Below are positions 1 to 10,616 of a stretch of 64,000 bases of DNA, one piece after another. A model generated the notes under the pieces. That model was not told where the DNA came from. It searched no databases and saw only the letters and a program-made list of their open reading frames with translations. Location: the NCBI GenBank assembly GCA_018292915.2, contig JACVVK020000039.1, positions 411,001 to 475,000 on the forward strand, given 5' to 3'. The DNA comes from Batillaria attramentaria. Its lineage: Eukaryota; Mollusca; Gastropoda; Batillariidae. Both the position numbers and the translations under genes were made by a program. Numbering within the stretch: the first letter of the stretch is position 1; every line of letters begins with the position of its first letter.

Positions 1-529
1 TGTGAAAGGTAGTTCACTCAATATCGTGTGTGCTCACTGCTGTCTGTGTTTCACTGTTTTTTGTTGCGGCTGCTGATAATCAGCAGACACCATTGATGGC
101 TCATCATCGATTTCGAAGTAAGATCAGTGCATGATTTGTCTGAAAAATCAAAGTTATATCACTAGAAAAAGAATTGAGCTTTCCAAAATATCTTTGCTAC
201 ACAAACTGTATTTTTTGGATTTTTTCTTTCAAAAATGCCCCCAAAATGTGCGTCACGGAGGGTGTGTTTTCAAAGAGTTAAAAGGAGAGTCAAAGTCTCC
301 CAAAAGGCCGCCACTGCTAGTATTGTATCTTTTGGTCAATTTTTGTTCTCCTGGATTTCATATATCGATGTTATCGTGGAATTTTGGCATAAATGGATTT
401 TCTGGAATGGTGCAAGGTGACTTGCATTGTACACGTCTCCTGCACTATTCTCAATATCCAATTAAACAAACATTCCATGACTACACGACTGATATGTTTT
501 TGATACTGACAGATGTTCTTCTTTTCCAG
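1..529 (+). other. intron of the NOX gene (partial)
   Basis: The stretch ends in a pyrimidine-rich tract and AG just before the first recognised NOX exon at 530. It holds AT-rich unique sequence and no recognisable exon. The short frames in it are not conserved-looking. Confidence 0.6.
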
Positions 530-2358
530 AGTTGGGCCTGGGTACTGGGTCCCTTTATTTTATACAGTATTGAGCGGCTGATTCGCCTCTACAGGAGCCT
601 TCAGCGAGTAGTCATTACCAAAGTTAGTTTCTATTCCATCCATAGTTTTTAACACAGTGGTACATGAATTTCTATCACCCAGTCTTATCCCCCCCCCCCA
701 CCCCCTCCCTTTTTTCTGTACCCACTAGATCTTCCCTTTTCACCCTCTTGACGCATGCTCCAGTGTGTTTATGTTAAAAATGGAAATGTCACAATCACAA
801 CTCTGGTAAATTAATACAGTAAAATGGAAATGTCACAATCACAACTCTGGTAAATTAATACAGCTCTTTTTTTTTGTGTGTGCCTTTTTCCTTTTTTCTC
901 GTGCGCCTGAGGTGTTTGTGGCTGGTGACCCCAGGATTTTGTCAGGTTACTCTTTTATCACTCTTCTTCTTCTCATCTTTCATGTTTTTGTTTTGTTTAT
1001 AATACATATTTATTCATGTGTCAGGGTCCATTCATAACCAGTGAAAAGTGTTCATCATCGTCTCTTGTGTTGCAGGTTATCAGTCATCCGTCCCGTGTCT
1101 TTGAACTGCAGATGAAGAGAAAGGGGTTCTATGCACGACCAGGACAGTACATATTTCTACACTGTCCTAGCATCTCACGATTTGAATGGCACCCGTTCAC
1201 ACTTACTTCTGTAAGCGCACAATATTAAATATTCTTTTACTAAACTGCCCTTTGAGTGCTTGTTCAGTTTGACATCCAGTAGTGTGATTGCCTGCTGCGG
1301 TTTTCATGGACTGAAATCTACACAATTGTTGGTAGTAGATTACGTTGTCAGACTCTGCTGTTATCTAGGAAAAGGGGTGTGTCATGGGTTTGATAATGTT
1401 TGGGTTCTCTTTCCTGGCAACAGTAGACTATTGTATATGTAATCATTTGTCTGTGTAAACAGTACTGCTTTGTTGTCTACACTACCTATTTCAGCATTGT
1501 TGTGTACAGAGACAAATTTGTCTGTACATGACTGAGGGTAAAGTTGTTTAAACTTGAAAATACCTTTTCCAATTATTTTGGTAACTTTTGCTTTGTGTGT
1601 GTAGTGAAATACAAACACACACACTGCCATGTCACTGTGTGATTTCTCTCTAACAGGCTCCTCACGAGGACCATTTCACAGTGCACGTGCGTAGAGTTGG
1701 TGACTGGACCGAGGCGTTGGCCAAGAAATGCCACGTAGATGAAGGAGAGTTCCAGGAAGCATGGAAAATGCCGCGGTACGTCCTTGCAAAACTTTTTTCT
1801 ACCATAAGCTCATTTTGTTTTGTTGATACAAGATGAACTTCAGTTCACACACACCACTCTCTGTCCTTGACCCAAATGCTGTGTAAAGTGTACATGGCAA
1901 AAGATGGCCTATAGGACCACGTTACAAACCATGATGCGTGTTACTGAAGATACTCAGTATGCATCCTGATACTTTTTACTATATTTTAAAGCAAAAGGAG
2001 CTCAAGCTAAATTTGAGTTTTTGTGGTAATCCAGTGTACGGACAATAATTTTTGTAGTGGATGTATTTGTTGTTGTTGTTGACAGATTTGCCCTGGATGT
2101 ATTTGTTGTTGTTGTTGACAGATTAGCCCTGGATGTATTTGTTGTTGTTGACAGATTAGCCCTGGATGTATTTGTTGTTGTTGTTGTTGACAGATTACAA
2201 TACAATACAATACAATACAATACAATATCTTTATTGTCTATTTTACATAACATAAAACAGAAATTTTCCTTCTGCAGTACAGTCTCTGACAACACATGAA
2301 AATAATAAGGATTATAGTAAAAACATTCAAATAGCTCTCTCTCTCTCTCTCTCTCTCT

Positions 2359-2404
<46 letters not shown>

Positions 2405-5400
2405 CCACGTATATACCACCCACACACACACACACAGACACACACACACACACACACACATTTGTTATCACAGGCATCAACGGTTTAAAGTTTGGAGTTT
2501 AAGACAGCAGTTGCGCTTGGTATAAAAGATCTTTTAAAAACGTTCCTTTTTGTAAACAGTGTCCTATACCGTCGCCCTGATGGCAACAAGACAAAGTGAC
2601 TCTTCAGAGGGTGGGAGGAGTCAGAGATAATCTTGTATGCCTTCCTTTTCATAGATTCTGCGTACAGATCTGACAGCGGCCTTTGCTTTGTCCCTACAAT
2701 TTTGCCAGCCTGCTCAACAATCTTAAACAGTCTAGACTTGTCCTTAACAGACAGGTAACCAAACCATGACACAACGTTAAAAGTAAGAATACTTTCTATC
2801 AGTGATCTGTACACAGTCTCTAAGATATGTTGCTGAACATCAAAGCTCCTTAGTTTCCTCAACAAATACATCCTCTGGTTTGCTTTCTTCACAATAGAGT
2901 CAACGTGGTAACTAAAACTGAGTTTGTTATCTAAAACAGTGCCAAGGTATTTGAAATCCTCAACTTGTTCAACCACGTCATTGCCAACCATCACGGGTCT
3001 CAGCAGAGCCGCGTCCCGTACTCGATTCTGTTCAAGGCAAAGTTCTTTCGTTTTCTGCACATTAAGTTGAAGAAAACTGGAGTCAAACCACGAGATAAGA
3101 ATACTGATGTAGGCTAAGTATTGTGACAGAGAATGCTCGTCTTTAAGACGTGCAACAAGAGCCATGTCATCAGCAAACTTTATCAAGGTAAGAACGGGTG
3201 TGTCGCACGTCAGCTCATTTGTATAAATAGAAAATAAAATCGGAGACAGGACACAGCCCTGTGGGGCCCCGGTATTCAAAACCAGTTCACCAGAGATGCT
3301 TTCACCAACGCGGACCCTCTGCGGCCTATCGCTCAGAAACGCTCGAATCCAGAGAACGATGTTATGATTAACGTTAAGGTTTAAGAGACGAGAAAGGAGC
3401 AAATGGGGTTGTAACGTGTTGAATGCAGAAAAGAAATCCATCATAAGTACTCGAACAAAGGTTCCAGCCTGGTCAAGATGTTGTGAAGCAACGTTTAATA
3501 ATGTAGCTGTAGCGTCTTCCACCCCTCTCCCAGCTTTATAAGCGAACTGTAGCGGGTCCATTCTGTCAGCCACAGAGGAGACTAACTGGTTACAGACAAC
3601 TCTCTCCATACATTTACATAGTACAGATGTCAGGGCAACTGGCCGAAAGTCATTCAAAACGCTGGCATTGCTTTTTTTGGGAACAGGTATGATCAGAGAT
3701 GTTTTCCAGGTACGTGGTACGAAATGTGTGTCTAAGAATAGCTGAAACAAACGACAAAACACCTGAGCCAGCTGCGTGGAACACTGCTTGAGTACATTAC
3801 CACATAAACCATCAGGCCCGGGGGCTTTCCTTGGATTAATACGACTAAAACAAGAGCTAACAGCTGACTCAGTTACGGTAACCCCATCTGGTACTGCCTC
3901 AAGCTGGCTGGACAGCCTGTCACACTCCTGCTTAAAATCATGAACGTCAAATCGAGCATAAAAAGCATTCAAATCATTGGCAAAAATAAGACTGTCCTCA
4001 CGCTGAGTTGAACATCGTTTTTCCTCTCTCCCCATCATAACATTTAATCCCCTCCATGCATCTCTAACATTCCCCTGTGCAAATTTGTTTTCTACCTGTC
4101 TCCTATAATTCAGCTTTGCACATCTAACCTTCCTTCTGAATTCCTTCTCTAATTCTCTCACCTTCTGTTCGTCACCTTTCACAAATGCAATTTTTTTTTC
4201 GTTCAAACATTGTTTTAGTTCTTTTGAAATCCACGGCTTATTGTTAGAGTACACGCGCACGGTTTTGGACGGAACAACACAGTCTTGGCAAAACCGGACA
4301 TAAGATGTGATGGCATCTGTCAGTCTATCGTAGTCAGTCTCGCCGTGAAAGAAAGCATCCCAGTCCGTCACTTCAAAACACCCCCTCAGAGTGTCTACAC
4401 TATCACTATCCCACTTTTGTACGTGCCGTATATGGGGCCTGGATGTATTTGTTGTTGTTGTTGTTGTTGACAGATTAGCCCTGGATGTATTTGTTGTTGT
4501 TGTTGTTGTTGTTGACAGATTAGCCCTGGATGTATTTGTTCTTGTTGTTGTTGACAGATTAGCCCTGGATGTATTTGTTGTTGTTGTTGACAGATTAGCC
4601 CTGGATGTATTTGTTGTTGTTGTTGTTGTTGACAGATTAGCCCTGGATGTATTTGTTGTTGTTGTTAGATTAGCCCTGGATGTATTTGTTGTTGTTGTTG
4701 TTGACAGATTAGCCCTGGATGTATTTGTTGTTGTTGTTGTTGACAGATTAGCCCTGGATGTATTTGTTGTTGTTGACAGATTAGCCCTGGATGTATTTGT
4801 TGTTGTTGTTGTTGACAGATTAGCCCTGGATGTATTTGTTGTTGTTGTTGTTGTTGACAGATTAGCCCTGGATGTATTTGTTGTTGTCGTTGTTGTTGTT
4901 GACAGATTAGCCCTGGATGTATTTGTTGTTGTTGTTGTTGACAGATTAGCCCTGGATGTATTTGTTGTTGTTGTTGACAGATTAGCCCTGGATGTATTTG
5001 TTGTTGTTGTTGTTGTTGACAGATTAGCCCTGGATGTATTTGTTGTTGTTGTTGTTGACAGATTAGCCCTGGATGTATTTGTTGTTGTTGTTGTTGACAG
5101 ATTAGCCCTGAATGTTGTTGTTGTTGACAGATTAGCCCTGGATGTATTTGTTGTTGTTGTTGACAGATTAGCCCTGGATGTATTTTTTGTTGTTGTTGTT
5201 GACAGATTAGCCCTGGATGTATTTGTTGTTGTTGTTGTTGTTGACAGATTAGCCCTGGATGTATTTGTTGTTGTTGACAGATTAGCCCTGGATGTATTTG
5301 TTGTTGTTGTTGACAGATTAGCCCTGGATGTATTTTTTGTTGTTGTTGTTGACAGATTAGCCCTGGATGTATTTGTTGTTGTTGTTGTTGTTGACAGATT

Positions 5401-7443
5401 AGCCCTGGATGTATTTGTTGTTGTTGTTGACAGATTAGCCCTGGATGTATTTGTTGTTGTTGTTGTTGTTGACAGATTAGCCCAGGATGTATTTGTTGTT
5501 GTTGTTGTTGACAGATTAGCCCTGGATGTATTTGTTGTTGTTGTTGACAGATTAGCCCTGGATGTATTTGTTGTTGTTGTTGTTGACAGATTAGCCCTGG
5601 ATGTTGTTGTTGTTGTTGTTGTTGACAGATTAGCCCTGGATGGCCCATTTGGAACATCATCTGAGGTATGGATAAAGTCTTTTGATGTGCATTCTGAATC
5701 AAAATTCCCTATGAAACAAATGTCTTGATTAACCTTACTGCTGTCAATGTATAGATTTTTCCAAATGTTTTAGATACAGAAACCAGAGGCAAGGGTCGAA
5801 GGCAAGTTACTCCTTGTGAACTAGTAAAGTTTTCTTACTTTATTGTTACTGGCACGTGACATGACAGCCTGGTAGATATTAGGAATATTGATGTGGTACA
5901 TGTCATATTGATGAGGTACATGTCATATTGATGTGGTACATGTCAAACATATTGATCTGATACAGGTTAGAAATACTGGCCAGTACATGTTGTTTTTAAA
6001 CTACAATGTATGTTACAGGACTTCGTGGACTATGATGTGACGGTGCTGATTGGGACTGGCATGGGAGTCACACCATTTGCATCAATCCTCAAACACATGT
6101 GGTAAATTTTTATACACGTACCTTTTCAAATACCTGGCCATCATGAGCTTCTGTTTTGTTTTGTTTTTACGTGTATATCCCTTCGTGTTAGGGTGAACTC
6201 TGCATGGATTCAGTGTCCATCAGTAGCATCAGAAGTAGTTGTCGTTGCTGGCATGTTGAAAAATATTACATCAGATTTTGTACAACCAAACATTTTGACC
6301 ACGTTAAGGGTACACTGTATTTGGAGTTGAGTTTTGCGTTGAATCTTTTCCTTCTTTTTGCTGTGGTGAAACACCAGAGACATTTGATGGACACGTTAAA
6401 GGTTAAGACACACATTATTCTTTGATCTGCTCGTGAAGTGTCCAACCATTTATTTGTTTTTCTATCAGGCATATTCACTGCGACTCGCGCCACAGACTGC
6501 CTCTTCAGCGCGTGTACCTGTACTGGGTGTGTCCTGACATGGCCGCCTTCGAGTGGTTTCAGCAGCTCCTGCAGTCATTAGAGACACAAATGGCGGAGCG
6601 AGGAGACCCAGAGTTCCTTCAGCACAACATCTACCTCACTCGCGGCTGGGATTCTGGACAGGTAGGTGTTGGAGTGATTAGGGTTGTAATTCATTTTTCA
6701 CAAGGATATTTGTGTAGGTCATAGAAGTTTTCATTTAGTATGGCACATATTTGAAAACATCCCTCGAAATGCAAGATTTCCTTCAGACTGCAGATGGGAG
6801 ATTTCCTTCAATCCATTTATTTTATCCAATGGATTTTTGTTTTGTTTAAATTTTCAACTGGCTTTGCGGCACTGCACAGTGACACTTTCTGTTCTTACTG
6901 TACAGGCTAAAAACATCATGCTGCACGACAGAAGATCGGCTGCGGACCCCGTCACAGGTCTGCAGCAGAAGACGCACTACGGCCGCCCTCAGTGGGAACG
7001 TATCTTCACAGACCTGGCCCACGCACACCAAGGGTGAGTGATTGACATACTGTTCACATTTACAGCACACCTCCATAGCGACATCACAGTGTACATAAAA
7101 CATAACTTTATTACCATATATATGTGTAAACATTAGGAATTTGTTGTGGTTTAAGAGAGCTGATTTGCACATGCATGCTGCAACTTACTATGAATTACAC
7201 TCACTCATACATACTAAGAGTAACGCAGTCATGATACACCAATGATACACCAGTATCATTGCTCTCATATTATAAAATTTATAAGAATGTACTCCATCGT
7301 GAGCTTGGCGTTTGTTTTCCAGGAGTAAAGTGGGCGTGTTCTTCTGTGGGCCAGGGGCGTTGTCAACAACTCTCCACAAACTGTGCAACAGGCATTCGTC
7401 GTCACAAGGGACGAAATTCTACTACAACAAAGAACATTTTTAA
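530..7443 (+). CDS. NOX2: NOX2-type NADPH oxidase, C-terminal part (eight exons, 5' end outside window)
   Basis: This flavocytochrome moves electrons from NADPH through FAD and two haems across the membrane to oxygen, making superoxide. Exons read from frame and GT-AG sites: 530-622, 1076-1210, 1657-1775, 5629-5665, 6019-6101, 6469-6661, 6906-7033 and 7323-7443. They join in phase to 302 codons plus TAA. In order they give the end of the last membrane helix ([13 protein letters not shown]), the FAD-binding HPFTLTS, GDWTEAL, the nucleotide-binding DGPFGTSSE, the glycine-rich [13 protein letters not shown], the family-typical FEWF and YGRPQW, the nicotinamide-site CGP, and a C-terminal NKEHF with the terminal Phe the family requires. 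The close match across the whole dehydrogenase domain suggests NOX2 (CYBB) rather than NOX4 or NOX5. EF hands cannot be excluded because the N-terminus is missing. Exon 4 is only 37 bases and its acceptor is copied in a large upstream tandem array. Confidence 0.9.
777..864. repeat. 44-bp direct duplication
   Basis: Two adjacent near-identical 44-base units beginning AAAATGGAAATG lie in the first NOX intron seen here. No function is apparent. Confidence 0.85.
2050..2197 (+). repeat. splice-acceptor minisatellite, upstream block
   Basis: About four units of the array described at 4437-5628 lie left of the LINE. Each has GTT trinucleotides, GACAG, then ATTAGCCCTGGATG and TATTTGTT. The block stops abruptly after GACAGATTA, where the LINE 3' tail begins. 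Confidence 0.9.
2198..4436 (-). mobile_element. 5'-truncated non-LTR retrotransposon (LINE) inserted in the minisatellite
   Basis: On the minus strand the element runs from about 4436 (5' truncated) to a 3' tail of TTGTA-type pentamers at 2198-2225, preceded by AATAAA. It has a 3' region with (TG)n and (AG)n arrays at 2338-2460. Both flanks are units of the same minisatellite: the left ends GACAGATTA and the right resumes CCTGGATG, so the target lay inside one unit. No clear target duplication is visible and one or two bases seem lost. It is antisense to NOX. Confidence 0.85.
2485..4371 (-). CDS. LINE ORF2 fragment: reverse transcriptase and C-terminal region
   Basis: The frame is uninterrupted for 628 codons and stays open in frame upstream to about 4436, so the first codon given is only a frame limit (GTG), not a true start. 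It contains reverse-transcriptase motifs: DFRPVALTS, the [10 protein letters not shown] block, [16 protein letters not shown], the catalytic FADD and the KYLG block. The apurinic endonuclease domain expected upstream is missing through 5' truncation. The [14 protein letters not shown] linker and motif style suggest the jockey/CR1 group (Rex1-like), with low certainty. The intact frame suggests recent insertion. Confidence 0.85.
   Translation of the reverse strand: MTDWDAFFHGETDYDRLTDAITSYVRFCQDCVVPSKTVRVYSNNKPWISKELKQCLNEKKIAFVKGDEQKVRELEKEFRRKVRCAKLNYRRQVENKFAQGNVRDAWRGLNVMMGREEKRCSTQREDSLIFANDLNAFYARFDVHDFKQECDRLSSQLEAVPDGVTVTESAVSSCFSRINPRKAPGPDGLCGNVLKQCSTQLAQVFCRLFQLFLDTHFVPRTWKTSLIIPVPKKSNASVLNDFRPVALTSVLCKCMERVVCNQLVSSVADRMDPLQFAYKAGRGVEDATATLLNVASQHLDQAGTFVRVLMMDFFSAFNTLQPHLLLSRLLNLNVNHNIVLWIRAFLSDRPQRVRVGESISGELVLNTGAPQGCVLSPILFSIYTNELTCDTPVLTLIKFADDMALVARLKDEHSLSQYLAYISILISWFDSSFLQLNVQKTKELCLEQNRVRDAALLRPVMVGNDVVEQVEDFKYLGTVLDNKLSFSYHVDSIVKKANQRMYLLRKLRSFDVQQHILETVYRSLIESILTFNVVSWFGYLSVKDKSRLFKIVEQAGKIVGTKQRPLSDLYAESMKRKAYKIISDSSHPLKSHFVLLPSGRRYRTLFTKRNVFKRSFIPSATAVLNSKL
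4437..5628 (+). repeat. tandem array carrying copies of the NOX exon-4 splice acceptor
   Basis: Thirty full units of roughly 27 to 45 bases precede the real exon at 5629. A unit reads ATTAGCCCTGGATGTATTT, then 3-7 GTT triplets, then GACAG. The real exon start has the same GACAG then ATTAGCCCTGGAT, so each unit holds a copy of the intron end and exon start. Length differences are whole GTT or TTT triplets, so frame is kept and no stop occurs from 4391 to the exon. One unit (4665-4671) lost the GACAG, two have TTTTTT for TTTGTT, and one is shortened near 5110. Confidence 0.95.
5885..5950. repeat. short tandem repeat in NOX intron 4
   Basis: A unit of about 20 bases (TTGATGTGGTACATGTCATA) occurs about three times, the last diverging. 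Confidence 0.6.
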
Positions 7444-7689
7444 AGGCCATAGGTGCCCCCCCCCCTCCCCCCCCAATGTCAGGAGATTCTGATGTCTGTA
7501 TTGTTGTTGATGCTAATTTTGCCACAAATCATGTACTGCTGCCTAGACATACTACATGTACTGTTGTAAGTCTGAAAGTGTATAAAATATATAAAGAGTT
7601 ACAACAGCAGTATTTCCAGGCGACCATACAACATTTGTATTGATTTCATAGTACATAGTATAACTGATGCTTGTTCTTATCCCACTGTT

Positions 7690-7821
7690 GCTAGCATGTT
7701 CACATCTTGATACATTCCCTACTGAATCCACCTGTAGCATGTTCACATCTTGATACATTCCCTACTGAATCCACCTGTAGCATGTTCACATCTTGATACA
7801 TTCCCTACTGAATCCACCTGT
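7690..7821. repeat. 43-bp tandem repeat, three copies
   Basis: Three near-perfect units contain CATGTTCACATCTTGATACA and CCCTACTGAATCCACCTGTA. They lie in the presumed NOX 3' UTR. Confidence 0.85.
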
Positions 7822-9008
7822 AACTGTTTACATTGATTTAAACGTGTTCTGTTGGAGGGTTCCAAATGCTTTAATATGTGGATTTCTTTTATTGATTTAT
7901 CCATTTTGCTTTGCAAAGTAGAATTCTGAAGAGGACACATCGCTTGATGTGTTTCCTGCTGACTTCATGTGTTGCTACTTATGGTGATAATAATTAAGTA
8001 TTATTTACTGTGTATGTTTGCGGCCAGGTGCTTTGACATGTGGAGTTTTGTCTGGGGTTAGCTTCATAAAGTAGATTTATAAAAGGGACAAAATTAATGA
8101 CCTGTATTTTTTTTTCTTTGTTCACAGTATGTCAAGGGTGCATACCCTTCTAAACGCTTTCTCAGTGATATTTTGTTGTTGTTCAGTTTTCACGTCGACT
8201 GTAGTGTTTATGCCGTATAAGTGTAGACACAATGTACTAGAAACAGAAAAAAAGCTGACCCATTGGCGTACCCATATGAAGTGAAAGTGTCGTCCTAAGA
8301 GTGCCTTAAAGAGAACTATGTGTACCCTCTTGATGCAGTGTACAGTTTGGTTTGCTGTGCTGTACGTGTACATGTACTGTGTTTTGCCTTTTTATACCAT
8401 GTGCATGGACCTAGTTCAACTAAACTGCAAAAAGGTGCCATAGGGGAGGGGTGGGGGGGGGGGGATAGAAAGAATAGAATCATGTTGCCACTTCTCTGTA
8501 TCCTGAGTACCCAACTTACCAAATCTTGCTGATTGTGACTTTTCTGCCTTCCTCAAAGTCAACAGTTTTCATTCATGCAAACTTACATCATTACTAGTCA
8601 TCAATGTAGACACATTCCTGTATAGTCACAGTGTAGCTGCATACACAGTCTTGTCACGTCATCTGATGGCACTATGCTTTTACTGTAGTAAAATATATAT
8701 ATATACTGTTGTATCAGTGTTGTGGTGGAACTTTAGCACAACTTGATTTTGAGAACAGCACGACATGCATTACATGTATACACTTCTGCTATATTGGTGT
8801 TTTTTTCCCCCTCCCTCAGGTTGTAGTTCTGCCAAAACCCTACAACAGCGGTTATTCCCCCCCCCCCCCACCCCCACCCCTCACCAACCATGCACCCCCT
8901 TAGTGGCAAACCAATCTGTCATCTTCTAAAAAGTGCCTAAGTGCAAATCTAATCTGTGGCATCTAGATGACACCAGAAATGTATCAAACTGTTCACAAGA
9001 AACGTATT

Positions 9009-9567
9009 GTAGCTCACATACATGCAGAAGTAGATACACGCGTGTGTTCTTTGTACTTTGAAAGGACTTTTTCATACCTAAGGTATTAGGTATGCTTAGG
9101 TATTGTGTAGCTCACATACATTCAGAAGTGGATACGTGTGTTCTTTGTACTTTGAAAGGACTTTTTCATACCTTAGGTATTAGGTATGCTTAGGTATTTT
9201 GTAGCTCACATACATTCAGAAGTGGATACGTGTGTTCTTTGTACTTTGAAAGGACTTTTTCATACCTTAGGTATGCTTAGGTATTGTGTAGCTCACATAC
9301 ATGTAGAAGTAGATACACGCGTGTGTTCTTTGTACTTTGAAAGGACTTTTTCATACCTAAGGTATTAGGTATGCTTAGGTATTTTGTAGCTCACATACAT
9401 TCAGAAGTGGATACGTGTTCTTTGTACTTTGAAAGGACTTTTTCATACCTTAGGTATGCTTAGGTATTGTGTAGCTCACATACATGTAGAAGTAGATACA
9501 CGCGTGTGTTCTTTGTAATTTTGAAAGGACTTTTTCATACCTAAGGCATCAGGTATGCTTAGGTATT
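9009..9567. repeat. tandem repeat of 85-98 bp, six units
   Basis: Units start with GTAGCTCACATACAT at 9009, 9107, 9201, 9288, 9386 and 9471. Length differences come mainly from presence or absence of the ACACGCG segment and of an extra TATTAGG. Each unit holds the inverted-repeat-like CATACCTAAGGTATTAGGTATG. Confidence 0.9.
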
Positions 9568-9762
9568 TTAGACCGTTCTCCACAGTCACGTTGTTTTATT
9601 TGCCTTAACAGCCAATGCTCATTTTTGTTGTTGTTGGTTTTATATTGTATACATTTATATAGTGAACACATTGTTCAGTTGTGACCAATCTTTAATTCAT
9701 CGTTTTGTATAAACATATCAAGTGTAGATAAGAAATCAGTCTCTACAGTCAGTCAATAAATT

Positions 9763-9870
9763 GCTAATGCTATGCATAGATTGTGTTCTAAAAAATATAT
9801 TTTGTGTGTTTTGCTAATGCTATGCATAGATTGAGTGAGTTCAAAAATATATTTTGTGTGTATGTGTGTG
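9763..9870. repeat. imperfect direct duplication of about 50 bp
   Basis: GCTAATGCTATGCATAGATTG followed by an A/T stretch and ATATATTTTGTGTG occurs twice in succession, just after the candidate NOX poly(A) signal. Confidence 0.7.
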
Positions 9871-9956
9871 GATTATATACATGTATGTGAAATAACAATA
9901 TGGTCTTCATTGGTGCAAATGCACTCACACGTTTAAAAACACATCTCCCTCAACAT

Positions 9957-9962
9957 TTTATT
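9957..9962 (-). terminator. candidate poly(A) signal for the LSM10-like gene
   Basis: TTTATT on the plus strand is AATAAA on the minus strand, 655 bases beyond the LSM10-like stop. It is the nearest canonical signal I see, and lies about 200 bases from the candidate NOX signal, so the two 3' ends would converge. Confidence 0.35.
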
Positions 9963-10616
9963 GAAACTTAACTTTTACAGTGAGATCTATATCAACAAAC
10001 ACTGTTGCCCCCAAAAAACAACCAACCACCCCAAAACAAACACAACAAAAACACAAAAAAATCAACTAAACAAAACACATACTGTTCACATTCATAATAC
10101 TAAATTAAATACGGAAGTCGTCTGACACGTAAACTTGAACAGATGCATATATATATATATTCATCCATAACTGATAACATGTCTGGCATGTGTAGTCAAG
10201 AGTTGAAAGCCCTATAAATATATAACAACATAAGGCTGTAGATACACCATGACTGAACATTATACATCTGATGTACACAGTTACCTGAACTTTTTCAGTT
10301 TTGAAGGGTTTGCACGTTCCACACACAACCTATGCGCATGAATGCAATGCTATACACACATCAATACAACATTACACATTTCTAAAATAATTTTCTTAAC
10401 CAAAAACTACATTTGAAACATTTCCACTACTCAAATTGAGAAAAAATAAAAAAAAACAAATTCAGCAGTTTTTCTTTTGGTTTTTTGTTTGTTTATCTTT
10501 TCTTCTTCAACAGTAACATTGCACATGTATAAGAAGCCGAGCACAAGCACAGACATGTTCTGGATTAGTTCACCATTATGTAAGTATCATCGGCTCTCAT
10601 GCAGCTTCCATTCTTT

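Larger units (their letters stand above)
7444..9760 (+). other. NOX 3' untranslated region with candidate poly(A) signal
   Basis: No exon or other gene is visible after the NOX stop. The first AATAAA noticed on the plus strand is at 9755-9760, giving a possible 2.3-kb 3' UTR. A shorter UTR using a variant signal is possible. The stretch includes C- and G-runs (7458, 8450, 8863) and two tandem repeats annotated separately. Confidence 0.4.

Noticed and set aside
4391..5728. 445-codon plus-strand frame of [11 protein letters not shown] repeats, and its Gln-rich antisense frame
   Set aside because: Both are translations of the tandem array. Only the last 12 codons of the plus frame belong to a recognised exon; the rest is treated as possible but unproven exon extension.
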